A stretch of DNA of 64,000 nt from Lineus longissimus (lineage: Eukaryota > Nemertea > Pilidiophora > Heteronemertea > Lineidae): NCBI RefSeq assembly GCF_910592395.1, contig NC_088318.1, forward strand, positions 15,686,349 through 15,750,348. The letters are read 5' to 3'. Made by a program: the position numbers and the translations under genes. Positions 24,195-42,640 of the stretch are shown one piece after another (position 1 is the stretch's first letter; each line of letters begins with the position of its first letter). The notes under the pieces were generated by a model. The model saw only the letters and a program-made list of their open reading frames with translations, was not told the origin of the DNA and ran no database searches.

Positions 24195-27100
24195 CTGAAA
24201 GATAGCAAAGACAGAGAACAGTTAGTTATTTATTGCTTATTGCTATGGTTCATAAGGGTAAACGCTGTATCGACAATATCGAAATGATCTTGATGGAATA
24301 TTCCATAACGTTTGAGACTATCGAATGTAAAAACTCCGAACAAACAATGATTTGAGATCAACAAATGTATCACCCTAAACAACTTTTTACACAACATCGG
24401 ATGTAAAATGCATCCTTTTCATCATTGTTTTAAAGGCCAGCTTTGTTTATTTAAAAATTTGAGATTCAAAAGATTTTCAAATCATGTGAAAAAAAGTACT
24501 GAACATAACTTTTAGCAGTATAGACTGACGTAGCAACACTATACATGCCAATTTTTATCACACTGGCGTCTTCGCGAAAAACACATCCCAGTGTTTAGTC
24601 TCGAAAATAGCTCCTTTTTAATAGATGACGATTTCTGAGGCAAAATATTTCTATTCTGTGAGGACAAAGAACCTGGAAAAAACCTTTTGTGTCATCAACA
24701 AAGGTTTAGGATAATGCAGGGAGAGATTTTTGTCTGCAATGAAAGCGCAGACGAAGAAATACCACGTTGCACCCAGCACTGAGCAAATTACCTGACCTGA
24801 AATCATGTCTCCGAGAATATCAGAATTTGAAAAGGATGCTTTGGTCACATTGTCATTGTTATATCACTTGATAGAAAAGACTCAGAGGGTGGCTTCAGGG
24901 AGCTTCGGGAACAGTGTGACCTGTGTAGGGCCGGTGAATTACTCATTATTTGATAATTCTCCTTTTAGTGCTGATTGGCGGCATGTATTTTTATAGGTAA
25001 CGCCATAAAAAAGGATAAAACCTGCAATGATGCTATACACAGCTTTTCACAAGAATAGCTGCTTCAAGTCAAAGGTCTCTGTACCTCTGTATCAAAATGA
25101 TTTTTCACAAAGATGGCCCTGTCTCAAAACAGAAGGACTTTGATAGAACAAAGTCAAAGATCAAAGATAATCACTGATGAGAGGACCAGCAGATAACTGA
25201 TACCTAGGGTAGACAGGAAGTCAACAAGAGAAGGATGGCCAAGGACAACACATTCAATGTTTCATAATAAAGGAGAAGTGACAAGTGTTTTCGGCCCATA
25301 TTCAAGATGCCCTTGCTCAAAAAAATTGCGAACTTGGCATCCCTTGAAATTATGGGGTTTAGGCCTAAGGTATTTGCCATCAAACGCTCCACAACAAGAA
25401 ACACTGTCAGAATCCAAATAGCTTCTCAATGGAACATTCTTTTCCTACCTGTAATCTAAGAATATCCTCATACTTTTGAACCGAAGAAAATAGAACAGAA
25501 ATTCAACACTGTCCAGGATGCTCCCATAAAATATGCAAATATCCCCAAATCAATTAGGAATCATACTTGAAGACAGTCGTGACACCAGATCTCAGTAAGC
25601 TCCCAATGACTCTGAAAGCTCAATACAGATTGTCAACCATCCAGCGTGGAACAGACTGTCTTTCACCAAGACCATGTGACTTAGTCACATTTAGCCAAGG
25701 ACAGCGAGCCAAAGTCTTGAATAATACCATATTGTCACGAACCCCATCGGAGATCAGATAGGGGCTTGAAAAACTCGTGAATGACATCACAATACCATAT
25801 CAAACTGCTTATTACATCCCTTCATATCAACATGTATTTATAACATCCTGTTCAATGGATACACTAAAAATGGGATACTTGAACAAGAAATGCTAAACTA
25901 ATACCACGACAACAATTCTGAAACTTGGGAAAATGCACTCATATAAGTAGGGAATGCACTGGAAATTTCTGGAAATCATTTTTGATATGTGCAAATGTAC
26001 AATGTTTTCACACAATATTGAAATGGTACATGCACAGAGTAACACCGACTAACCTCGAAGGGCGCACCCACAACCACACTTCAGCATTTGCAGTGAGCAA
26101 TAACGTATTGCTTGAGTTTCTAGGTGGTGTCAACACCGGATCTGTCGAAGGGTACAAGCTAAACACTTGAGACTACCAATGTGCACAAGCAGACATTTGT
26201 GACCCATTAAGGGTTAACTGCCGGAAGAGGTATCAGCTGCAGCAGCGCAGATGAAGTGCATGATGAAATCTCATGAACAAAGGGAACAAAGGATTTAGCA
26301 ATAATGCTGCGACAACACTTTTTTCAACATGAAAGGCCCTCGGGGGGGGGGGGGGGGCTCGAGGTGGCCCACAGGAGATCAATAATTCATTTTTCATAGG
26401 GTTTATTAAAGTGATCTTAACCCAGCAGTCTAGTTATGACTTTGTCTTCATGAGACCAGTTTGGATATTGAGACACCACAGACTCTCTCCCATACAACTC
26501 AGTCATCCGTCTATCATGCCATTTTACAACCAACCAAATTATTTTAGACCTGAAAGACTATACTGAAAGATTGACAAAACCTTTGGAGTGAAATGTCATT
26601 CCTTTTCAACATAAGCTGCTTGCACCATAGAAGGTCTAAAACGTCACCAAGTCATCAAATAGATTATTTTTCTTTGCCCGTCAAACCATCCCCAACAGTC
26701 ATGTCAACTGGAAAGGGTGCACTCATCAAAGCAATCTTCACAGAATTATCACCATGGTAACGTCAAACGAAACTAACATCATCCCTAATGGAAATGCTGC
26801 CTGTTCCTGTGTGTTTCTGTATAAGGCCATGCAAGTATGATTCTTCGGGTACAATGCCAATGGCCCATCTCGTTGCTCAAAAACATTAAAAAGAGCAGTG
26901 GTAAGGACAATAACATAGCAAGCAGTTCCAATCCAAAGCCCGCAAACCAATAAAACGAAAGCGAATGTTGTCCAAATCCACAGCAGATACAAAGAAACAA
27001 ATATTCAATGAGAAGCTGTCTTACGAATAAAGTCTATCTGTATTCACGCATTGAATGCAGTATGTGGACACAGGTATCACTCATTATGCTGACAGCAACT

Positions 27101-30100
27101 GCAAGCTACAGCCTTATCAAATGGCTTTAGTCCAATGCTTGTGAATACTGCAGGGGTGACCACAAATCACATTTGGTTTATTTCGGTCTAAACACTCCTT
27201 ATCTGCCACTGTTGGTGTCAGCAATTAAACATTTTGCACACCATGTCATCCAGATACTACAAAACTAATCTACTGAGTACTGCGCCATGTGAAAACGAAA
27301 GAAACAGTATCAGTAACTTGAAGTTTCACTGACATTCGTCTTCATGTGACAAAGAGGCCTTTCCATGGTACTTTGATATAAAATGTTTCCACTTTCTACC
27401 ACTTCATGTATGGCAGTGTCTCAAGATATATTGTGAAACACTTTTAAAATTGGTATGCCCTTATGACCTGCAAAATGCGAGAGCACGGAAATACCAGTAG
27501 CTCAATGACGATCAGTTGTTTTCATGTATTTTGAGTAGCAGGTTTTTTGTGAAATGTTTTTGTACGCATAGGCAAGCAATGTATATGCCTAGTATATTCT
27601 TATGTACAGGCCTAGTATCAGCCAACATAAACTGAAGAGTATATGATACATGTAGGCCAGATTTTTAACTTCTGCCGTTTGTTATTTTGAACGTGTTTGA
27701 ACTAAACATGATCACTAAAGGTTCTATGTCAAAATTTATGGGTAGACTACCTTCCAGGCTGTACACTCTGTGAACTGTTGAGTCAAACGTTTCTGACGAA
27801 AGTTTGCTTTTGTGTTCATTCAATAAAGAGCAACATTAGTTAGATTTTAAACTTCATTTTCTTTGTTATTTTTAACAAGGACAAATTTTCTGGGTCACAG
27901 TATGTACATGTTCATAACAGTTGGCAGTAATTATTATGCCTCCAGTCAAGGGTTAAGGTCCATTAGTATGGGATGCACAGTGGTGGGCGACTCTCGTCTG
28001 ATCTCATCTCCGTCTCATCAATATTCTTGTAAGGTTCTCCCAACAAGATGAAATATCGGTGATGTGGCAGCTTGGCTACTCCGATGACTCATGTGAATAC
28101 TCAAACAACCCGTCCCCACATGAGATCAATGCTATATTTACATGGAACAAGCGGCTTTTATCTTTAACTCTTGCAGTTCGACGCTCAAAAGATTATACGG
28201 ATCAAAGAAATGCAACATTTATGTTGTTTTGATCAAATACATGACAACTTGCATGAAAAATTCAAAGAGTGTGCCATGGGCATGATGAGGAGGCTTCACA
28301 GCTGAGACGAAGAGGCACTGACTTTAAGAATGCTGCCAATATTGTATCACCTCTGCTCCTTGCCAACTCCAGACATTTTGTCATGAGAGCCCTTGTTGCC
28401 AAATAGGCAAAGCAACCCCCATCCAAAATATGCACTTGGCCACGGATTTCTAGCTCTGACAACTAGAAGTAGCACACATGTTGAGAGCTGGGTGAGAACT
28501 TCATCGTCAAGAGCAATTTTTGGTGCAAAAAGGAGGGAAGGGCATCAATACAACTTGCCTGTGAACTGGCCTACATACTGACACCAGAGACACAAGATCT
28601 GCTTTAAGCAACGCCATCATAATATTTTGTTAACAATTCCATAAGAACTATATTTGCCTCAGCTGAGTAACTATTTTGACACCCACAATTTCTCCGTGGT
28701 GTTGTCAATAAACCCCATCTGTTGCTCTCCAATTGAGCTCCTGGATACAAGATCTACATGTAAGAAGTGTCCTTGTCCCAGACTTGTGGCTTTGCTAAAA
28801 TGATCATCTCAAAGTCAGGAATTTTTTTAGGACGTGAAAGAGAATGACCACACTCATCATACCACTGAAAACGTTAGCAACATTTCCCATTGGGAAAACT
28901 ATGAAATCAGAAATAACATGAAAAGGGTATGCATTTCACATGATCTGCTAAATAATATATGATTTGATGGATGCTATGTTGCTTAGCAACCGTGTTACAA
29001 GGAATTGGCAAGTTGCCAACCCTCGACTTGTCACCATAAATGGTGCGTCTTCTCAGACAAGACTGAGCCTTGGAAAAACAAGTAGTCTTATATCGCCACA
29101 TTTAAAATCCAAAGGTTCGTTTAAAATTCTAAGCATAAGCTCATACATGTATTTTAAGACTCGCAAAAATAGACAGCTGTTGTTTTACACATGTATGTAT
29201 AAAAAAATACACTCCCTAACTTGCACGGCAATGGCGTAGGCCTAGAGATAAATGTTGCAGTATTCCGATGATACATGGATCACCCTCGTCACAATACATC
29301 AATATCTGCACTTGTTACAAAGTCAGTAATGATGGTTGCACTCAGCAGTGGAAATTGCAGGGCAAACAAAATGTTCGGCAGACCAAACAATATCATCATT
29401 GCAGTATTCACCAGGATTTGAACAATCCGTTTTTTTTGCAATCATAATATTACAGGGCTTGTATTAAGCTTGGCCTGCAGCCCTGATTCGCATCCACGCA
29501 AACAAAAGATCATCCAGTATTCATCTATTCACCTATTTCTTTACAGACAGCTAGTTCGGTGCAAGAATGTCAGCAAATGTTAAGCAGCCATAATTCACCA
29601 ACTATCTGACTGCCTGAACGAAAACATAGCCAGATAACATCACTGATGGATTTCTGCGGTATTTCTCCTATCCTACAGCAGATACAGCATCCCCTATGTA
29701 CTCGCAGACTATCGAATCAAATCTGTTCGACTCCACACCCATGCCGCATAGCCATAATATCGATTCGAAAAAAACGACATTAGATGCATAGTTTCGTATG
29801 CAGCTGAGCCAATTGCGGCTAACATGGGCTAAATTGAACGATGGTGTCATTTATTGCGACACTCTTGATGTGAGTGATAGATTACTCAGCCATTCCCGCA
29901 GAAATTGGATGGAAGTGTCAGCCTTGCCTCAAGATAATTGGCTGTTTGAAACGCTCACCCCAAAATAACCTAGAATTGGATTTGCCACAAACCCCTATTT
30001 TACCAATTATGGGAACTTATGGCAGCATTTTGAAGCTTGTTGAGGATTCAGAAAATTTTTTTTTGCTAAATGATAACCAAATAAGACAAGTTCTTACCTT

Positions 30101-33100
30101 GGTTAGAAAAATCCATGGGCAATTTTTTAGGGAAACACTCTTATTTAGAATATATCCTTTTGTGTTTGCTTCTAATAGACAGGCCAGTACCTTCCCTTTC
30201 GAATGATTTCACCTGATTTTGTCTTTTACATACTTCCTCAGCTTCTGCAAAATAGGAAAGGAGAAGAATTTATTTGTTGGATCGCGGGTAGACAATGCAA
30301 CCTGAAAATAAAGGCACTGTCTTCAACTAAAAGGACAAAGCATTTAATTTTTTTTTAGGGGGGATATTCATGTATCATCAATCCTTTCACAGGAATCAAA
30401 TTCGTCCAAATCTTAAAAATAACATTGAACTTTTCACATGAATTGGGTCACAATGCCATTCATTATTGATAGAAGATAATTCTCGATAATTGCCACGGCC
30501 TTTGATTATCTGACTGACCTGACACCATTTTCCTTCGTTCATTTAACCCTCCAAGCCTGTGCAGCATTAAGGTTTTCAGTTTCCCACCTCATGATCAAAA
30601 CATTGTAGTCTATGAAAAGGAAAGCATCTGTCTATGGCAACCAGACTAAGACAGGTTATTTGGCAGGCACAACATGCGATTCTACCAGAAGTATCATCAA
30701 CAGAAGTCTTTGATAGAGAAACATGCAATGTAAGAGGAAGTACTTCAGACACTGAAGAGGCAAGTAAACATCACACTGGTTTGGTATGTCACATGGGATT
30801 CTCCAAACAAGGGATAGGCAGGGAACCAAATGGGGACAGCAGGACAGTAGGTATGAGGGCAAGGCTATGACAAAGCATAGATGCATGGTTCTACACTGGG
30901 GGCATATGAATCAACATACTCCAATTGCTTGAACTATATGAAAAGAAACAAAGTTGTTCATGTAATTTCCAGTGCAAGAAAGGCACACCCACACTCTTAG
31001 TCTTAGCTTTATCGAACTAAGATGAAGATGAAAACTGTCCACAGATGAGGTAAGCCAGTGACCTAGAGCTCTGAACTAGGCCAACATGAAGCCACACTGC
31101 CGTACTAAGATGAAGGTTGTGGAAAAAATCTTCACAAATGTATGGGAGCACACCCGCCATGGGCATTAATCAAACAATTCCAACCAACCCAACCATATGG
31201 CCTTCTGAGAAAACATTCCACACGCAAAAATAGCTTGAAGCAAACAAGCAGGTGCACAAAACGTAGTTTACCGAAATCCTAGAGTTAGATACCAGTGCGG
31301 ATTAGGCTGAACTACATGTTACTAAACCTCTTCATTCTCTTCTTTGTGTGGTACTGGAGGGGTTCCAAAAAGAAAGACTTCGAGTCAAAACTGCCCAAAT
31401 GATGTTTGATCTGACCTCCAAGAGTATTTGGGACAACTCTAAAACTTATATGATAAGGCATGACATGTTATGATATGGCATTGTTTGGTTTAATTTGATT
31501 TCACTTCCAACAGTTTGAAATAATTGTCATCACTAGGATGGCACTACTAATCATGTTATCTAACAGATGCAGTAACATCCATCAACAAATCTCCGCAGTC
31601 AAATGGAAACAATGCAACTGGATGAGGAGTATCTGACATTTACAACCACTAAAAATTAATAATGTGGCCTTGGAATGGAATTATTTGCCTGGTCTTTTAT
31701 CACAATCCATCCGACCAGATTAATTAGGCGCACCTAATGAGCTTCCCGCTGATGGTACACACAATGTCCTAATCAGAGGAATAGCTACAATATTGATGAA
31801 TTGACAGAAAACATCTATTTTGGAGCAATATCATCACTGATTGCAGAATCACAATTATTGGTTTGTGAAGAACGGATTCAGAGACCACCAACTAGTTCAG
31901 GTGTATTGACGTCATCTATATGAACATTTTTCAATATCGGTACATTTCATCACCCAACAAATCCAAACCATCATCTCTCTTCTTCATAGCAACACATCCT
32001 GTGGCAACATCACAATAAATTATCATTTATGACCACACTTCATCCACAGCAGCTCTCAGATTTCCTCAATTAGGAGGGAATACACAGCTAGAGCCTGAAC
32101 AGCGAAAAAATGAGCTTCGTGACTTTCAACACCGAGATGTCGATGACGAATTAGTTGAACATATTGTTGGTGCAAAGCTCTTAAAACATGCAGAAACCTT
32201 TTGATAATTTGACACACATCATTGCAGAGGTGCTCAACAAAGTTCAACGAAAGTATGTTCAGCCTGTGTCATAACAATCATGTAGATGACATCATAATTA
32301 TGTCCATTTTTTGGCCATATGTGCCTTTCCTTACCTCATTGGTATACAGTGATAGATAGACAAAGAACCAGTTTTGTGAAATCTTTCATATCCAAGAAAG
32401 CAAACACTACTTCAAACTACTGATCATCTTCACTGACTTAAAGAGTTATCATTTTCATCGACACATTTCGTAATTCGTCAATAATATTTTGCAACTTGCC
32501 AGACTGCCACATACAGATTCAATGAAAACAACACATCACCCACGGCAGAGGCTGAACTGAACATAACCAGCACAGCACGCTGTAGTTAGCTCTCCTATCT
32601 ATCTATACACTACAGCGTACATTCCTTATTTACATGCTTCACAACAACCCATCAATCCTGAAGGTTACATTATGTGGTTGCCAAGGCAACTCGGTCCAAA
32701 TGGATGAATACATCAGCTAAATTATTCCTGGCTCGGTGTGGATGGGATTTGCTGACGAATGTGCATTTTTAGCATCTTTTATCCAGCGTTGAAGAAAGGG
32801 ATTTTTCTGGTGCTGGAGATGTTTTGAAACGAAGGGGATGTCGATGATGAAGAGAACACGGAATTGCAGCTCTGGAAAAATATGGCAGGGGATGATGAGA
32901 ATTGCATCAAGAACAGTGCCTTTAACACTTTAGCTACGAGAAATTTTCAGTGAAATTCCCTCACTTCCCTATTTGGCTGATATTGCCTGGTGAAGCACAT
33001 CATCAAAAAACCAAAAGATGGACACCTTCAACGTTTTATGGAAAATACCCTGAAAACTTGATTATTTATAATGATGTCATTTTTAAAGAGTGTCAAATTT

Positions 33101-35836
33101 GCAATTCATGAGTCAACTGTGTTTACCCAGACAAGCTGAATAATAGATCAAGTACACATCTAAATAAAGGTACAATTTTAATGCTAGGTTTCGAAATATG
33201 ATTGTATAATTAATTTTATGAACTCATTATTATCAATCATGCTATTTTCAGTCATTTTTGTTGTAGAGAATCTTTTGAGGAAACTTCCATGCTAAATTGT
33301 CAGGTTCACCAAAATGTCATGCTGAAAAATTTATGAAGAAAAAAAAGGTCAATATTTCTTAGCAGTATTTGCACTCTATACTGACACTGCAATTTTCACA
33401 CTGCTGGAGATTGAAACTTTCAGCTGTGAAATTAATGAGGTGGACATTACCATGACATGGAAGCAGTATACATTGTGAGCCTACAATTTTACAAATCAAT
33501 ACTGTCTGAGAGACATCAACTTTATACACAAAGACTAGAGACTTGAGCAGCCGGCTGACACTTTTAACAATATAACTCCATTCATACTCATACGCCAGTC
33601 ACCATATGATATATTGAAAATTATCTGGAAATTGTCACACTCTTTTCAACATGTTCAATTGTAAAGTAGTTGTAGAGCAGCATGCAAATTTCTGCGAAAA
33701 AACATGACACATCCTCACTGACCAGGTTTTTCACTCCATGACCTGCGTCATGCCACATTTCACGGGAGACTCTTAGTGTTTCACAAGTTTCGACAGCTTT
33801 CACACCGGCATGTTCCCGAGCTTCACCAAGCCTTTTGGCTTAAGGCAAAAGAGAAACAACAGCTTGTTTCCTCCGATATGATTTATCATAAAGAATCTCG
33901 AGTTTACCCTCCACTCAGCCGCAGTCTGATTCATTTTGATGTGAGCTTGATAATCACAAACAACCCACACGTAATTTGATAAGAAATGCCATGATTGATT
34001 ATAAATATTTTGAAAAATAGACCCACTAAGATAAGAAGAAGAGGGACAGGACATCAGTTAGCTCTAATATTATAATGGATATTGCTAAGTGCAGAGACAC
34101 AGGGAAGCTCAATAGCGAAATCGGTGAAGCAGTGGACCGGCAATGCAACGACCTATGGCTCGAATTCCAAACTCCTTTTTCTGTAGTTATTTCTTTCTTA
34201 AAAAGTCAATTCAGACTGGAGTGACATACACACCCGACTGTGAACAGCAAATCGGTCAATATGTGTTATTTTGCTCACGAGAAAATTACAGAATGTTCTA
34301 CTGGCAATGCACTTTCTGACCATAATTTCCAAAAATTGCAATGAGTTTACATGAAGGGGTTAACCATACATGGTATGATGAATACATTTGCTGGCGCCCA
34401 GCCAGAAGTTATCCACTATAGGCAGACATTATGCACATAATGAATATTGTACTGGCTACAAGTGTTACTGTGCCATACATACCATATGAACTTAACATTA
34501 GAAAATCGTTCCACTTGATAACCAAATAAAATGGGACAAGTTGAGCTGTTCACAAAACATGACCTAATTCTTGACAGCGGACTATGATGACGTGGCAATT
34601 TCGAGTATGGGAATAAAACCGTTTGTAAATCTTTTGATTTGAAATTCATGAAGTCGAGACCGTTTTAACACTCCACGATCGAGATTTTTATTCATGGGTG
34701 TGGTCGATGGCAATTATATATCAGCAATTATTGAAGAAAACCAACATAATAAAAGAAGGTTAAGAAGGCAGAACCTTTATGGAATGTTTTCACAAATCAA
34801 GATTTCCCATGATCATCCCAAAAATAAACTCAGCTTCTTGCTCAGAATTTCCTGTATTTTTTGGCAACAAAATTTGCAGAGCTGAGGCTAAGGGTCTTGC
34901 TAATATTTTACATCACCACTTTAATCATTCAGATATGGCAAGGTGCAGCCCCTGCTGTAAAATTTTAAAATGGAGAAACTACTTGTAACTGCAGGCAAAA
35001 GGAGAAAACGAAAATGTATTGTACTCAATGTGAATGAAAGGCTCAAAAGAAAGTCCAAGAGGGTGGGAGGGAGGGGAGGAAACTGCGAAAATACTTTTAA
35101 ACCGGGTGTGTAATGGTTGAGAGAACACTGAATTTAAGAACAACTGCACCCACACATTGATTATGATGACACAGACAGGAAATGAATACTATAATTCTGA
35201 CCATAATACCATCATCTCAGGATCAGCATTTTTAACTCGCCTAAAGTCAGTCATCCAGGCCATGATGAGGCTCAGGGCCTATTTATTAGACAATGGGGCA
35301 CCAGTCGGAAGTGACCATTCAAAACCAAAACAAACCTTAATAGATATGCAACAATGCATGACTATTTGTTTGCTGCGGGTTTTGTTGAATCACAATATTG
35401 TTGCCTTCAATCAATACAACCGTAAATAACAACAGCGTCCTCTGGCCTCTGCCTCATCCCGCTAATGTGCGAGTGAGATTGTGTCGTTGTGAGGTACTGA
35501 GGATATCTTCTACACTACTACATACTGTCAACAGTGCGAGATATCAGAACTTAAAAACTTACAGAGTCAAAATTACCAATAATTTAAACATTACATCATT
35601 CTGGCAAATATTTTGATGAGCCTCCAACCCACTTTAGGGACATGGCGAAATATGGGTACGCAACTAAAGTATTTGGGTCAAAAACAGGACATAACCTAAG
35701 CTTTCGGGAAAATGTGCAACGGCATAATAAGTTTGGCTATGTATACTTCACCTCAGGTTCATGAAGCTTCGGTCCATCGGTTCGATTTGTGAAAAATTTT
35801 TCAGATATTGAGTAAATCGGTATTTTGAATGCTTAC
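24195..35836 (-). other. Long gene-free stretch, probable ANKRD11 intron 1
   Basis: About 11.6 kb contains no exon I can support on either strand. Frames up to about 120 codons occur but lack domains, splice context or biased composition. It includes a run of 16 G residues (26342-26357). A long first intron is known for vertebrate ANKRD11, which fits the reading that the promoter lies beside SPG7. Alternatively the true first exon is closer to 24.2 kb and this is plain intergenic DNA. Confidence 0.45.
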
Positions 35837-36152
35837 CAAAGACAAATTCGTGAATCCAAGAATTTCGAGTCGAACGCATTGAAGTAGGCGCCACTGCATT
35901 GGCTGAATAAATTTGACCTTGGCGGTTGAGTAAGAAATTATTTGATTGGGTGACTGAGAATTGCGGTCATTTCGCTTCATGATATATTCGCCCCAGTTGT
36001 TTCGCTCCCAATCGTAGTCGTTGGTTATGGAGCGAAACTACCGGACTTACATGACTGATCCATAAAACATCGACTGCTACTTCCGGTCAAAAGTATTGTT
36101 TTTGGCAAAAGATTTCGATTTATTTTGTAATATCTCAGTTTTTGCTGGAAAT
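35837..36152. promoter_or_regulatory. Putative bidirectional ANKRD11-SPG7 promoter
   Basis: The block just before the SPG7 start codon contains an ETS/GABP motif ACTTCCGG at 36079-36086, common in promoters of nuclear-encoded mitochondrial genes and in bidirectional promoters. It also has an inverted pair TTTCGCTCC/GGAGCGAAA around 36000-36037. On the minus strand an excellent donor, TTTG|GTAAGC, lies at 35835-35836 reading outward; this could end a non-coding first exon of ANKRD11 (35837 to about 36000). No TATA box was seen. The reading combines motif evidence with the conserved gene order and is not proven. Confidence 0.5.
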
Positions 36153-41679
<5,527 letters not shown>

Positions 41680-42640
41680 TCAAGCTTCAGCTATGTATCA
41701 TAGTTGTTCATGTGTGAATTCTTTTGATCTGCACCATAAAACTTCAAAGGTGTCTTACATGTATAGAAAAGATTGGGCTTGTATTAGAGTAATTGACCTT
41801 GTGTGCAAAAAGACATGTACCTATATATCTATCCTGATAAAAGTGCAAGATAAATTCTTTCTTTGAGTTCATTGTCTGCAATGGAAATCACCCAGTCCAG
41901 TCTGAAAGAAGATGGCTGGCTGTCCAGATCATTCAAATACCCTGCCTATGACTGGTCATTTTGACCTATCGCAGTGGCAAATTTAGGGATTTGTGCCCGC
42001 CCCTTTTTCATCGGAGAGCAACAATTTTACGGGTATCTCTCCCCAATAACCTTGTGGCATGGTTCGATATGCGAGGATACAATAACCTTGTGGCATGGTT
42101 CGATATGCGAGGATACACAGTCTCATTTTCATAACCTGGTTACAGATAACCGCGTTGGACAGCTTGACTGATGGGAAAAGTCTCTTATTATTGTCACAAC
42201 CAAGTCTTGGAGCATTTAGTGGCCCAGCCCGACTGGCTTATCTTGACCCTCTATGTATTGATATTTTTAAGCTTCCACACAATGCACTGGAGGGTATGGA
42301 GGCAATACCGCTGGAAATTCAGTATGCACTGGCTAGAATTTGGTCGCATTGTCACAACCTGGTCATAGAGAACGGAGTGGGACAGCTCGACTAATGCGGA
42401 TTGTGTCCCGTCATTGCCACAACCAGGTCTCAATTGGCACGGACTTGAGGAAGGACATAGTCTCTTGGAATCAATCTGGAGTTCCCATTGCATAGAGTGG
42501 TACAGCTCAACTGGTGCAGAGGACACACTATTAACTGAATTTCCCTTTCATAACCATTGCTCGTCAAATATGCTGATTGTTGATGATGAAGTGGTGTATT
42601 ACCAACACTGGGACACCGAACAATAAAAACAACAAAATGG
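41680..42640 (+). other. SPG7: Probable SPG7 3' UTR with repeats
   Basis: The sequence after the paraplegin stop has no further conserved frame. An AATAAA at 42622-42627 could end the transcript. The region contains an exact 36-bp tandem duplication (42044-42079 and 42080-42115). It also holds looser repeats with ATAACCTGGTTACAG, CACAACCTGGTCATAG and (G)GACAGCT(T/C)GACT near 42135, 42355 and 42500. The UTR end is inferred only from the hexamer. Confidence 0.4.

Noticed and set aside
26738-26992. Minus-strand hydrophobic frame that could be a small membrane protein
   Set aside because: No homology, no promoter or splice context; chance frames rich in Leu/Val are expected in T-rich DNA.
30634-30870. 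Plus-strand 78-codon frame in the long intron
   Set aside because: No domain, splice sites or conservation signal; consistent with chance.
34100-34180. Possible tRNA or SINE head with GGCTCGAATTCC
   Set aside because: The B-box has an extra base, the A-box is poor, and I could not fold a cloverleaf.
36096-36152. Frame extension upstream of the SPG7 ATG
   Set aside because: It opens with TTG, not ATG. The first in-frame ATG is at 36153 and starts a plausible mitochondrial presequence.
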